DNA of 64,000 bases from Prochlorococcus sp. AG-355-N18 (GTDB taxonomy: Bacteria; Cyanobacteriota; Cyanobacteriia; PCC-6307; Cyanobiaceae): positions 39,628-103,627 of the forward strand of contig QCEG01000005.1 of assembly GCA_003278535.1 (NCBI GenBank), written 5' to 3'. Each line of letters begins with the position of its first letter. The first letter of the stretch is position 1. Under the pieces are notes generated by a model, which was given only the letters and a program-made list of their open reading frames with translations, ran no database searches and was not told where the DNA came from. This document shows, in pieces, positions 34,915 through 43,194 of this stretch. A program made the position numbers and the translations under genes.

Positions 34915-34956
34915 TTTTCCACAATTTGCGGGTTGTTTTCCACGTCCAAATCCACA
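34915..34956 (+). promoter_or_regulatory. Cluster of three DnaA-box-like 9-mers
   Basis: TTTTCCACA (34915-34923), TTTTCCACG (34936-34944), AAATCCACA (34948-34956), same orientation. Confidence 0.35.
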
Positions 34957-35176
34957 CTGGATTAGAAATGGCAGTATTTTTAAAAAAAAACAGGACTTCA
35001 ACATTATTGTTGACTTTTTTTAAAGATCTATTCAATTTCCTTATTTGAAATAGAAACTTTTTAAAAACTTGCTTATAACATGAGTCTCATTTGGTAATTT
35101 GAAAAGTTATCTAACAGATATTTTTTGATTTTTTTAGAAAAAAATATCATTATGATTATGCATAGAATATATATTT

Positions 35177-35434
35177 ATGGATCAAATCAGCCAATCAAAT
35201 TTAACTGATAAAAAATTTGTCGAGTGCTCTTCAAATAAAGTCTCTTTAGAAACAGAGCTTTCAGAAACTCTTTATAACACTATGAAAGATTTCGTATTAA
35301 GTAATCCAACTTGGGATCAATATAAGCTTATAAATTCAGCATTAGCTACTTTTCTCGTTCAAAACGGATGTACAGATAATTCTGTTTCAGAAATTTATTT
35401 AAATCAATTATTTACACCCTCTAAGTCTTTTTAA
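35177..35434 (+). CDS. DUF2811-like small protein
   Basis: VSLETELSETLYNTMKDFVLSNPTWDQYKLINSALATFLVQNG. Confidence 0.7.
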   Translation: MDQISQSNLTDKKFVECSSNKVSLETELSETLYNTMKDFVLSNPTWDQYKLINSALATFLVQNGCTDNSVSEIYLNQLFTPSKSF

Positions 35435-37061
35435 TATTTAAACAGGCTCTTCTACTTAAGGCCATCATTGTAAGTGTGGGGCTTTGCCAAGATGATGTGG
35501 GCCAGCATGCTCCATCTAATACAAGTACATTCTTGCATCTCCATAACCTATTAAATTTATCAACTACGCTATTTTCTTCATTTATCCCCATTGGTGCTCC
35601 CCCTACTTCATGAATGTAATATCCAGGAGGTGGAGGGCTATCTGAAAATGCGATCAGATTTTTTGTAAATAAACTCCCTAATGGGATATTGATTAGTTCA
35701 TTAATATTTTTTATTTCTCCATTTGCAGCTGTGATTGATTTTCGTATTGTTTTTTCCATATGTTTAGCCATGTTTAACTCATTTTCGCTCCATTCGAATT
35801 CGATGCTGGGAATTGGGATACCCCATTCATCTGTTTTTCTTGAGAGAGAAACTGAGTTTTTTTCTCTAGGAAGGACTTCGCCATGGGCGATGAGAAAGCC
35901 AATGGATGTATTTGCGTCTTTTTGCAAAAATTTAGGTATCCCTAATCGATCAATTGCCCCCCAGATTCCATAACCTCTATGGAAATTTATGTTGTCAATT
36001 TTTGGTAAATTTGAACCGAATGGAATAAAGAAGCTGCCTGCTCCAGAAAGATCGGGAGGATTATCTAATAGTTTTCCTGAGTTTTTTGTTTTTGGGACTG
36101 AAAAAAATTTACAGATAGATATATGGTCCATAAGGTATTTACCTAATTTCCCAGAATTATCTTTAAAACCTGAGGAATTTGTTTTATATTCTGAGTTCAG
36201 TAGTATTCTGAGTGTAGAAATTGTTGATGCGCAAAGAAGGATTAAATCACAATTTAATTCTTTTTTGCTTCCATTTTCTAAGTTTACGATCGTTAGTTTT
36301 GATGCAAGCTCAGTGATCTTGTTAATCTCAAAAGATTCCACTAGGTGATTGGAAATTATTTGAACATTCCCAGTATCTAAAGCTTTTTTAAAGGTGCTGC
36401 CTATACTAGAAGATCTAGGCCACTTTTTATCTTTTACTGATGAATTACGGTCAAATCCTCTTGATTGTATAAATGGATAGTTTAATTTTGATTTAACTTT
36501 GCTGCTAAAAATTTTTTCGTTTTCTGTAAGAGGTATTTCCCCAATATATTTACCGTTTGGGACTTCTTTAATGTCATCTTTTCGTCCATAGATGCCACAG
36601 AAATTTTCAATGAAATCATAATGAGGCGATAGTTCATCGTATGAAATAGGCCAGTTTGGTCCGAATCCGTCTTTTTTAGCCGGATGAAAATCTTCTGAGG
36701 AAAGTCTTAATGTTATACCTCCCCACGTTAATGATCTCCCCCCATATTGTTTACCTTGGGTCCAAAAAAATGGCTTTTTTGGGGGGAAGTCATAAGGATG
36801 CTTCACTTCATTCGAATATAAGTCAGGATTATTTTTCCAATAACCAGGATGTTGGCATTGATTGGCATGTTCTTTTGTTAAAACTGCTGATAATCTTTTT
36901 AATGTACTTTTAGGCTCATGATTACTAGCTTCATTCCTTTTAAATTGAGGCCCTGCTTCTATAACTAGAACTTTTACCCCCTGTTCTGCCAATGTAAGTG
37001 CTGCTATTCCTCCTGTAGCTCCAGAACCAACAACAATTGCATCATAAGGACTTATATCCAA
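35421..37061 (-). CDS. GMC family oxidoreductase
   Basis: AIVVGSGATGGIAALTLAEQGVKVLVIEAGP; C-terminal ACWPTSSWQSPTLTMMALSRRA. Confidence 0.9.
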   Translation of the reverse strand: MDISPYDAIVVGSGATGGIAALTLAEQGVKVLVIEAGPQFKRNEASNHEPKSTLKRLSAVLTKEHANQCQHPGYWKNNPDLYSNEVKHPYDFPPKKPFFWTQGKQYGGRSLTWGGITLRLSSEDFHPAKKDGFGPNWPISYDELSPHYDFIENFCGIYGRKDDIKEVPNGKYIGEIPLTENEKIFSSKVKSKLNYPFIQSRGFDRNSSVKDKKWPRSSSIGSTFKKALDTGNVQIISNHLVESFEINKITELASKLTIVNLENGSKKELNCDLILLCASTISTLRILLNSEYKTNSSGFKDNSGKLGKYLMDHISICKFFSVPKTKNSGKLLDNPPDLSGAGSFFIPFGSNLPKIDNINFHRGYGIWGAIDRLGIPKFLQKDANTSIGFLIAHGEVLPREKNSVSLSRKTDEWGIPIPSIEFEWSENELNMAKHMEKTIRKSITAANGEIKNINELINIPLGSLFTKNLIAFSDSPPPPGYYIHEVGGAPMGINEENSVVDKFNRLWRCKNVLVLDGACWPTSSWQSPTLTMMALSRRACLNIKKT

Positions 37062-37168
37062 AACCTAGTTCGTGATTTGCTATTTCAATAAATATAGCAT
37101 TCAGTAAATAATTAATTTTTACATTTTAGCTTAAGAAGTTAGAATTTATTGAAATAATACTCAAACAA

Positions 37169-37642
37169 ATGAGATTTATAATTTTCACTTTTTTAATAGT
37201 TGTTTTAACCTTCCCCTCTAGAAGCTTCGCTGCGTTGGACTATGGTAAACAATCTTTGGTAGGAGCTGATTTTTCTGGATCTGATTTAAAAGGAGCAACT
37301 TTCTATTTGACTGATTTACAAGACGCAAATTTATCAGGTTGTGAGCTCCAAAACGCGACTCTTTATGGAGCAAAATTGAAAGATACAAATTTAAGTAACT
37401 CCAACTTAAGAGAAGTAACTTTAGACTCAGCTGTTCTAGATGGAACAGATTTATCAAATACTAATTTGGAGGATTCTTTTGCTTATAGTACCCAGTTTGA
37501 AAATGTAAAAATACAAGGTGCAGATTTCACAAATGTTTTTTTGCCAAAAGATATTATTAGGAAATTTTGTGAAAGTGCCACTGGAACTAATCCAATCACA
37601 AATAGAGATACTAGAGAAACTTTAGAGTGCGATTACATTTAA
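37169..37642 (+). CDS. Secreted pentapeptide repeat protein
   Basis: Signal peptide plus A(D/N)LXX repeats: ADFSGSDLKGATFYLTDLQDANLSGCELQNATLYGAKL. Confidence 0.88.
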   Translation: MRFIIFTFLIVVLTFPSRSFAALDYGKQSLVGADFSGSDLKGATFYLTDLQDANLSGCELQNATLYGAKLKDTNLSNSNLREVTLDSAVLDGTDLSNTNLEDSFAYSTQFENVKIQGADFTNVFLPKDIIRKFCESATGTNPITNRDTRETLECDYI

Positions 37643-37644
37643 AT

Positions 37645-38037
37645 TTATGCACATAAAAGTTCTTTTTTTATCTTTCTATGTTTATAAAGTGATCTCCCAA
37701 CAGGCCAACCTAAAATAGATAAATGTCTCATTAAAGAGCTTGAGTATTTGAAATAAAAATTGTCTGAGTATTTGATACCAAGTTCTTTAAGAGTGGTTAT
37801 TAATAAAAATAGATCTTTTTTGTTGCCTTTTTCCCTCTCCAATAATATCAATGGTTCACTTGATAATTTTTTTTCTAGAACCTTATCATTTTCAGCAAAA
37901 CCAACTTTAAGTGAATCAAATTTATCGGAATAAAGAGTATAAATTATTCCATCTTTGAATTTATCTATGGAAGTATCTACATTAAACCTGGATGATATTA
38001 ATGTTTTGTATCCTTTTATGATTTTTCTGTTATTCAT
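37645..38037 (-). CDS. Hypothetical protein with weak GIY-YIG/T5orf172-like N-terminal motif
   Basis: GIIYTLYSDKFDSLKVGFAENDKVLEKKL. Confidence 0.5.
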   Translation of the reverse strand: MNNRKIIKGYKTLISSRFNVDTSIDKFKDGIIYTLYSDKFDSLKVGFAENDKVLEKKLSSEPLILLEREKGNKKDLFLLITTLKELGIKYSDNFYFKYSSSLMRHLSILGWPVGRSLYKHRKIKKELLCA

Positions 38038-38039
38038 AA

Positions 38040-38537
38040 TTAGTTGATTTTATTCTGAGCTATTTCGTATTTCTCTAATAGATTGTTTACTTCTGCTAGT
38101 GCAATCCTCTTTTGACAGGCCGAGTCATATCTATTTACTGCTACTGAAGGTATTGAACCTTTGCTTTTCATTTCCCTTATACCAGTTTCTAAACATTGAA
38201 AAGCAACACTTGATAGATCTCTTCCTTCTGCTGCTGCCCAAACTTTCAAAAGATAAGTAAGATTTGATGGTACTGAGATTTGTACTTTGTTTGAATTTGA
38301 AGTATTTAATGCAATATCATCGAGACTAATTTCTTTAGAGGAAATAGTTTCTTTAACCTTTTTCTTTAAAAATTTTACTTGGCTTATAGCGTCTTCTTTA
38401 TTCTTTATTTTTTGTTCTATTTCAAATAACTCTTCTTCAGAATTGATTAAAGCTTCTAATGCCCATTTAGCATCATCTTTGGCAACGGCGGTTCTATCAA
38501 GCCATTCATCCCTTATCTTTGACCAATTACTAGGCAT
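38040..38537 (-). CDS. Coiled-coil plus putative ribbon-helix-helix-like DNA-binding protein
   Basis: KVQISVPSNLTYLLKVWAAAEGRDLSSVAFQCLETGIREM. Confidence 0.55.
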   Translation of the reverse strand: MPSNWSKIRDEWLDRTAVAKDDAKWALEALINSEEELFEIEQKIKNKEDAISQVKFLKKKVKETISSKEISLDDIALNTSNSNKVQISVPSNLTYLLKVWAAAEGRDLSSVAFQCLETGIREMKSKGSIPSVAVNRYDSACQKRIALAEVNNLLEKYEIAQNKIN

Positions 38538-38569
38538 AAGTTTTATGCGATAATTTTATAATATATAAT

Positions 38570-38601
38570 TCTAAATAGATTGTCTATATATTCTATTTAG
38601 A
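38570..38601. promoter_or_regulatory. Perfect 10-bp inverted repeat upstream of the RHH-like gene, candidate operator
   Basis: TCTAAATAGA-N12-TCTATTTAGA. Confidence 0.45.
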
Positions 38602-38800
38602 TTTAATATAGATTACACAAATTTAAATTTTATTTTAAGAATCTCTCGCCTTGGAAATAATTTTTTACAGATATTGAAACTGCAGAATTTATTCAATATG
38701 GTTTATTTGGTATTTTTTCCAATTAATTAAAAACGATATTTTAGATGATTCAATTTTTTAAAATTTATTTATTTGTTTATTTAATTTAAATTCCGAACTT

Positions 38801-38866
38801 TTAATCTCTTTCAATAAGTTCAATTTTATAACCATCAGGATCCTCAACAAAGGCCAAGACAGTAGA
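38801..38866 (-). pseudogene. gloA: 3' remnant of glyoxalase I (gloA), truncated at island boundary
   Basis: Reverse translation STVLAFVEDPDGYKIELIERD* matches the C-terminus of ORF 42653..43042. Confidence 0.9.
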
Positions 38867-38933
38867 GTCTAATACACCCCTTTTGTTATAAGTAAAAACC
38901 TGTGCCATACTAGCTTTAAGTTGAAATCTAGTA

Positions 38934-40829
38934 ATGGCTAAAAGCACTGCAAAACCTTCTGTTTCAAAGAGTAAACCAATAAAATTTTCCTTGTCTTATG
39001 TTCGTGTAAGTACTAAAGATCAGTTAGAGGGTAGTGGCATAAAAAGACAAGAAAAAGCATATCAAGAATGGCTTAGAAGAAATACAGATTATGAGAATTT
39101 AGATGAATTTAAAGATTTAGGAATAAGTGGTAGAGGTAAAAACAGTACAGCAGGGGCATTAAACAAAATCATTGAAAAAGCAGAAAAAGGTCAAATACCT
39201 CATAGCACTTGTTTAGTTGTTGAATCTATGTCGAGGTTATCAAGAGAGATTCCTAAAAATTCTTTAGAACTATTACTTAGAATTTTTAAATCTGGTTTAA
39301 CTATTGCTTTTACTGAATACGGAGGAAATGTAATTGATGGGAAAGGAAATGACCCTGCATGGTTTCAACTTTTAGGAGGTATGTTTCAAGCCTCTATTGA
39401 ATGGCAAACGAAACAAGAAAGAATAGTAGGTTCTTTTGATGATGTTCAAGAAAATCTAGAAAATGGCAAGCTAGATCATTTTAAAGGTAGAGAAAAAGGT
39501 ACAAAACATGGCTTCTATTCCTTTTGGCTTAATTTTGATGAGAAAAGAAAACAATTTATTGTTTTAGAAGAAGAAGCAGAAATAGTAAGAAAAATATTTA
39601 CTATGGCTGAAACTATGGAGGTAAAAAAGATTGAACGAGCATTAAAAGATCAAGGCATTAAGAATCCAATTGGATTTAAAGCTGAATGGTTTACTAGAAA
39701 TGTTATTAGAAAATGCATTTTAGAAAATAGAGTTGTTTTAGGAGAAAAAGTATTTAGAGGTAAAACTTATTTTGGTATTTATCCAGCAATTATTACTCCA
39801 GAGCAATACAACCTAGTACAAGAAGCCAAGCAAAAAAGGATTACTAATAAGGTTCCTCAATCTCCACATCATAAAGTAGTAAATTTATTTCAAGGTGCAA
39901 TATTTTGCTCAGAATGTGGCGGTCGTATAGAAGCTGTTGGTGTTAAAAGATTAGTCTGCAAAGAATTTAATGTTAAAAATAGCCCAAAGATAGAAGCTGA
40001 ATATTTTAGCTTGCATTGTTCTGTCGGAAGAAATCAAACTTCTAATATTTGTTCAGTTACTAATGCTGCTGCTTATAAACAATTACACAATGGAATAGAT
40101 AATGAACTAGCAATTCTCGAACAAATCCAGAATTTTAGATGGGCTGAGTTTTTTACAGATGAAAGGCATGAAAATGACCTACAAGTTGAAAAGGATAAAA
40201 GAACTAGATATTTAAATGAAAGGAATAAAGTATCTAATCAGATTGAAAAATATAAAACAGCCGAAGAACAATATTTTGAGCAAGGAGAAATATTACCTCA
40301 AAATCTTAGAGATAAAAAAAATCAAGCTAAAGAAAAATATGATGAATTAAATGAAAAATATAATAGGGCTAATTTAGATATTCAAAATTTAAAAAGAAAA
40401 AAAACTGGTAAAAGTTTAGAAGAAGATATTAATAAAAGAGTTAAAAACTTTATTAATAAAGGTAGGTTTGATAATCAAGAAAGATTTAAATTTAATATGT
40501 GGCTTAAAGAAATGGGGATAGCAATTCAAGTAGATATATATAAACAAAAGCAAACCAGAAAAACACCTCATAAAAATTATGCGTTCCATGTTGGAATTGG
40601 TATGTTTGATTTTATAACTGGCAAATATAGAGGATTAAATCAAAGTATTGATGATTTAGTTGCTTTAGGTCTTGATGAAAAACAAGTAAAAGAATCAGAA
40701 GCGAAAATTTATGAAAACTATAAAAAACAAAGTTTAGAAGTTGGACATGACATTAGATTTCCTCAACCAAAAAAAGAAGTAAAACCAATTACTAAAGAAG
40801 AATTTTGGAAACGACTTGAGGCAAGCTAA
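38934..40829 (+). CDS. Large serine recombinase (resolvase + recombinase + zinc ribbon domains)
   Basis: SLSYVRVSTKDQLEGSGIKRQ; VVESMSRLSREIP; recombinase-domain IKNPIGFKAEWFTRNVIRKCILENRVVLGEKVFRGK; CSECGGRIE zinc ribbon. Confidence 0.93.
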   Translation: MAKSTAKPSVSKSKPIKFSLSYVRVSTKDQLEGSGIKRQEKAYQEWLRRNTDYENLDEFKDLGISGRGKNSTAGALNKIIEKAEKGQIPHSTCLVVESMSRLSREIPKNSLELLLRIFKSGLTIAFTEYGGNVIDGKGNDPAWFQLLGGMFQASIEWQTKQERIVGSFDDVQENLENGKLDHFKGREKGTKHGFYSFWLNFDEKRKQFIVLEEEAEIVRKIFTMAETMEVKKIERALKDQGIKNPIGFKAEWFTRNVIRKCILENRVVLGEKVFRGKTYFGIYPAIITPEQYNLVQEAKQKRITNKVPQSPHHKVVNLFQGAIFCSECGGRIEAVGVKRLVCKEFNVKNSPKIEAEYFSLHCSVGRNQTSNICSVTNAAAYKQLHNGIDNELAILEQIQNFRWAEFFTDERHENDLQVEKDKRTRYLNERNKVSNQIEKYKTAEEQYFEQGEILPQNLRDKKNQAKEKYDELNEKYNRANLDIQNLKRKKTGKSLEEDINKRVKNFINKGRFDNQERFKFNMWLKEMGIAIQVDIYKQKQTRKTPHKNYAFHVGIGMFDFITGKYRGLNQSIDDLVALGLDEKQVKESEAKIYENYKKQSLEVGHDIRFPQPKKEVKPITKEEFWKRLEAS

Positions 40830-41584
40830 TGAGCACTTATTTAGAAGAGAGAATAAATTGGTATGACGAAAATTATCGTTTAGGAAATGCCCTGATTACA
40901 GATAAACATTTTGACCAACTAGAGAAAAATCTTTTAAGGGTAGACCCTAATTGTGATTATTTCACTAATAAAAAAGCTCTTCCACTTCCTTCACTTCCTA
41001 AAGATCAGATAGGGGAATTTATAGAAGGTTTATTGCCTGATACTCGATTATTAATAGAACCAAAAATTGATGGCTGTGCGATTGCGCTTCAATATAGAGA
41101 TGGCCTTTTAGAAAAGGCTATTAGTAGAAAAGGAACAGATTGCACTACTAAGATTGGAGCAATTCCAGATGTTCCATTTAATATAAAAATCAAAGGTTTA
41201 TTCCAAGTTAGAGGAGAACTTTTTAACCCTTCAGAATATGAAAGACCAACTTATTCTCAAAGACAGGTGGGCGGATATCTTAGGGCTGCTGCTAGTAAAA
41301 GCGATCACCTTAGCTTTTGTAGTTTTCAGATAATTAATGGAAGATTAAACCAACATGATTCGCTTAAATATTTAAAAAAATTAGGTTTTACGATTCCAGA
41401 ATATGAGAGTCTAAATTTCACTTCTCAAGTTGAGATGTATAGAAAGCAATGGTCAGATAAAAAGCTATTTAATGACTATCCGACAGATGGAATTGTAGTG
41501 AAAATAAATTCTAGAAAATTACAGTTAATTAGAGAAAAATCTTATGGAGTTTATCCCCATTGGGCAATGGCAATTAAGTATTAG
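40829..41584 (+). CDS. Stand-alone NAD+-dependent DNA ligase-like adenylation protein (Ia + nucleotidyltransferase only)
   Basis: EPKIDG (motif I KxDG), QVRGELFNPSEYE, TDGIVVKINS (motif IV), HWAMAIKY (motif V), stop right after motif V; no OB/HhH/BRCT. Confidence 0.82.
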   Translation: MSTYLEERINWYDENYRLGNALITDKHFDQLEKNLLRVDPNCDYFTNKKALPLPSLPKDQIGEFIEGLLPDTRLLIEPKIDGCAIALQYRDGLLEKAISRKGTDCTTKIGAIPDVPFNIKIKGLFQVRGELFNPSEYERPTYSQRQVGGYLRAAASKSDHLSFCSFQIINGRLNQHDSLKYLKKLGFTIPEYESLNFTSQVEMYRKQWSDKKLFNDYPTDGIVVKINSRKLQLIREKSYGVYPHWAMAIKY

Positions 41585-41590
41585 TTAGTA

Positions 41591-41622
41591 ATTGACATTC
41601 GATCTAAAATAAGGGGCAATTA
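41591..41622 (+). repeat. Dispersed island repeat copy 1
   Basis: ATTGACATTCGATCTAAAATAAGGGGCAATTA. Confidence 0.85.
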
Positions 41623-41690
41623 ACAATATTTATTTTCAGGAATTATTTTTTTTGCTAGTAATAGAAAGCCAATAAAAATTAAAAAATAAA

Positions 41691-41963
41691 ATGCTTTACG
41701 TTCAGCATTGGTCATTTAAGGCCGGATATCATCAAAAAGGTGCAGAAAAATTTCTTGGTGGAGGGGGAGATTATCCTGGAGTTGAGATGATTGGAAGATA
41801 TCACGCGCCGGGATCTTTAGAGGGTTGGATAGTTTTAAAGACTGATGATCCAAAAGCAATGTATCAACATGCCGCTGAATGGGGTGAATTTCTAAATTGG
41901 GAAACCACACCAGTATTTACTGATGAAGAAGCTGGTCCAATAGTTGCCAAAGTCTACTCATAG
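41691..41963 (+). CDS. DUF3303-like small protein
   Basis: MLYVQHWSFKAGYHQKGAEKFLGGGGDYPGVEMIGRYHAPGSLEGWIVLKTDD. Confidence 0.75.
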   Translation: MLYVQHWSFKAGYHQKGAEKFLGGGGDYPGVEMIGRYHAPGSLEGWIVLKTDDPKAMYQHAAEWGEFLNWETTPVFTDEEAGPIVAKVYS

Positions 41964-41969
41964 ATTGAG

Positions 41970-42001
41970 ATTGACAGTAGATCTAAAATAAGAAGCAATT
42001 A
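41970..42001 (+). repeat. Dispersed island repeat copy 2
   Basis: ATTGACAGTAGATCTAAAATAAGAAGCAATTA. Confidence 0.8.
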
Positions 42002-42013
42002 GCTCCTTTTTTT

Positions 42014-42277
42014 ATGAACACTCTCATCATTTCTACTTTTAGCTGTACATTTGAAGAATTTAAAAATGATGTAACGACATTATTTCTTGAAGAAATGTGC
42101 AAGGAGTTTGTAACTGATTATGAGTTTGTAAAAGTCAACGAACACAAATCTCATTTATTAATGAACTGTACTGACTTAGAAAAATTAGGTGCAGAGATGG
42201 AATCTCCTTTCGCAAAGGAATGGGATAAAAAAAATAACTGTAAGGATACCGTATATTCGATCAAACTCGTTGAGTAA
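42014..42277 (+). CDS. Small hypothetical cargo protein
   Basis: 87-aa ORF directly following repeat copy 2. Confidence 0.6.
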   Translation: MNTLIISTFSCTFEEFKNDVTTLFLEEMCKEFVTDYEFVKVNEHKSHLLMNCTDLEKLGAEMESPFAKEWDKKNNCKDTVYSIKLVE

Positions 42278-42289
42278 ATGAAACGCTTA

Positions 42290-42514
42290 CTAATTTTCTA
42301 TAACACTCGCTACTTTTCCTTCTGCTAGTCGTTTTTTTAGAATTGCATAATTTTGTGAAGCCCATTTTCGAGAAATATCAAATTCAGCATCTAACTTCTC
42401 TCTTAGTAATTTGCCAATTTTAAATACTTCTAAGAATCCTAGATAAACAATTACCAGCGCCTTAGTTATGTTTACTGCAACAGCTGCTATCTTTTCAATT
42501 TTTTGGTCTTGCAT
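42290..42514 (-). CDS. Small hypothetical protein
   Basis: 74-aa ORF with plausible TM helix; convergent to 42014 ORF. Confidence 0.5.
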   Translation of the reverse strand: MQDQKIEKIAAVAVNITKALVIVYLGFLEVFKIGKLLREKLDAEFDISRKWASQNYAILKKRLAEGKVASVIEN

Positions 42515-42529
42515 TCGAATTTATTGAAT

Positions 42530-42625
42530 CCCATTAAAATTACCAGCTGTAAGAAATTATGCAAATTAATTAAAGAAAAATCTTACGGAACTTATGTGTT
42601 TTGGCAAATGGCAATAAAATTTTAG
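42530..42625 (+). pseudogene. Remnant of a mini-ligase C-terminal tail (copy 2)
   Basis: In-frame PIKITSCKKLCKLIKEKSYGTYVFWQMAIKF*, compare VVKINSRKLQLIREKSYGVYPHWAMAIKY*. Confidence 0.8.
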
Positions 42626-42652
42626 ATAATGAATTTAGGTTCATAATTTAGT

Positions 42653-43042
42653 ATGCGTATTCTTCACACAATGTTGAGGGTAGGAGATTTAGATAAATCT
42701 ATAGATTTCTATGTAAATAGATTAGGAATGAATTTAATTAGAAAAAAAGATTATCCGCATGGAGAATTTACTTTAGCTTTTGTTGGCTATGGTTCTGAAA
42801 AAGAAAATGCAGTAATTGAGCTAACTCATAATTGGGGCAAAAAATCAGAAGATTATGAGCTTGGAGATAAATACGGACATATTGCTATTGGTGTAAAAGA
42901 TATTCATGGTATTTGTCAGGGGCTTGAAGATAACGGCTGCAAAATTACGACAAAGCCAAAAACCATGAAGAACAGTACGACAGTTTTAGCGTTTGTTGAA
43001 GATCCTGACGGATATAAAATCGAGCTAATAGAAAGAGACTAG
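42653..43042 (+). CDS. gloA: Glyoxalase I (lactoylglutathione lyase), full length
   Basis: MRILHTMLRVGDLDKSIDFYVNRLGMNLIRKKDYP...ELTHNWG...FVEDPDGYKIELIERD. Confidence 0.93.
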   Translation: MRILHTMLRVGDLDKSIDFYVNRLGMNLIRKKDYPHGEFTLAFVGYGSEKENAVIELTHNWGKKSEDYELGDKYGHIAIGVKDIHGICQGLEDNGCKITTKPKTMKNSTTVLAFVEDPDGYKIELIERD

Positions 43043-43060
43043 GTTCTTCTTTAAGTATTT

Positions 43061-43144
43061 AAATTAAATTTAAGAAAATTTCAATTAATTAGAGAAAAAT
43101 CTTATGAAAGTTATCCGCATCATCAGATGGCAGTTAAGTATTAG
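43061..43144 (+). pseudogene. Remnant of a mini-ligase C-terminal tail (copy 3)
   Basis: In-frame KLNLRKFQLIREKSYESYPHHQMAVKY*. Confidence 0.82.
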
Positions 43145-43150
43145 TTAGTA

Positions 43151-43182
43151 ATTGACAGTCGATCTAAAATAAGGGGCAATTA
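43151..43182 (+). repeat. Dispersed island repeat copy 3
   Basis: ATTGACAGTCGATCTAAAATAAGGGGCAATTA. Confidence 0.87.
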
Positions 43183-43194
43183 GCTTCTTTTTTA

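Noticed and set aside
34819-35004. 61-aa minus-strand ORF across the DnaA-box-like cluster
   Set aside because: No domain signal; sequence looks regulatory rather than coding.
40829-41584. Full-length LigA replicative ligase
   Set aside because: Only 251 aa, ends after motif V with a stop codon; lacks OB, zinc, HhH and BRCT regions.
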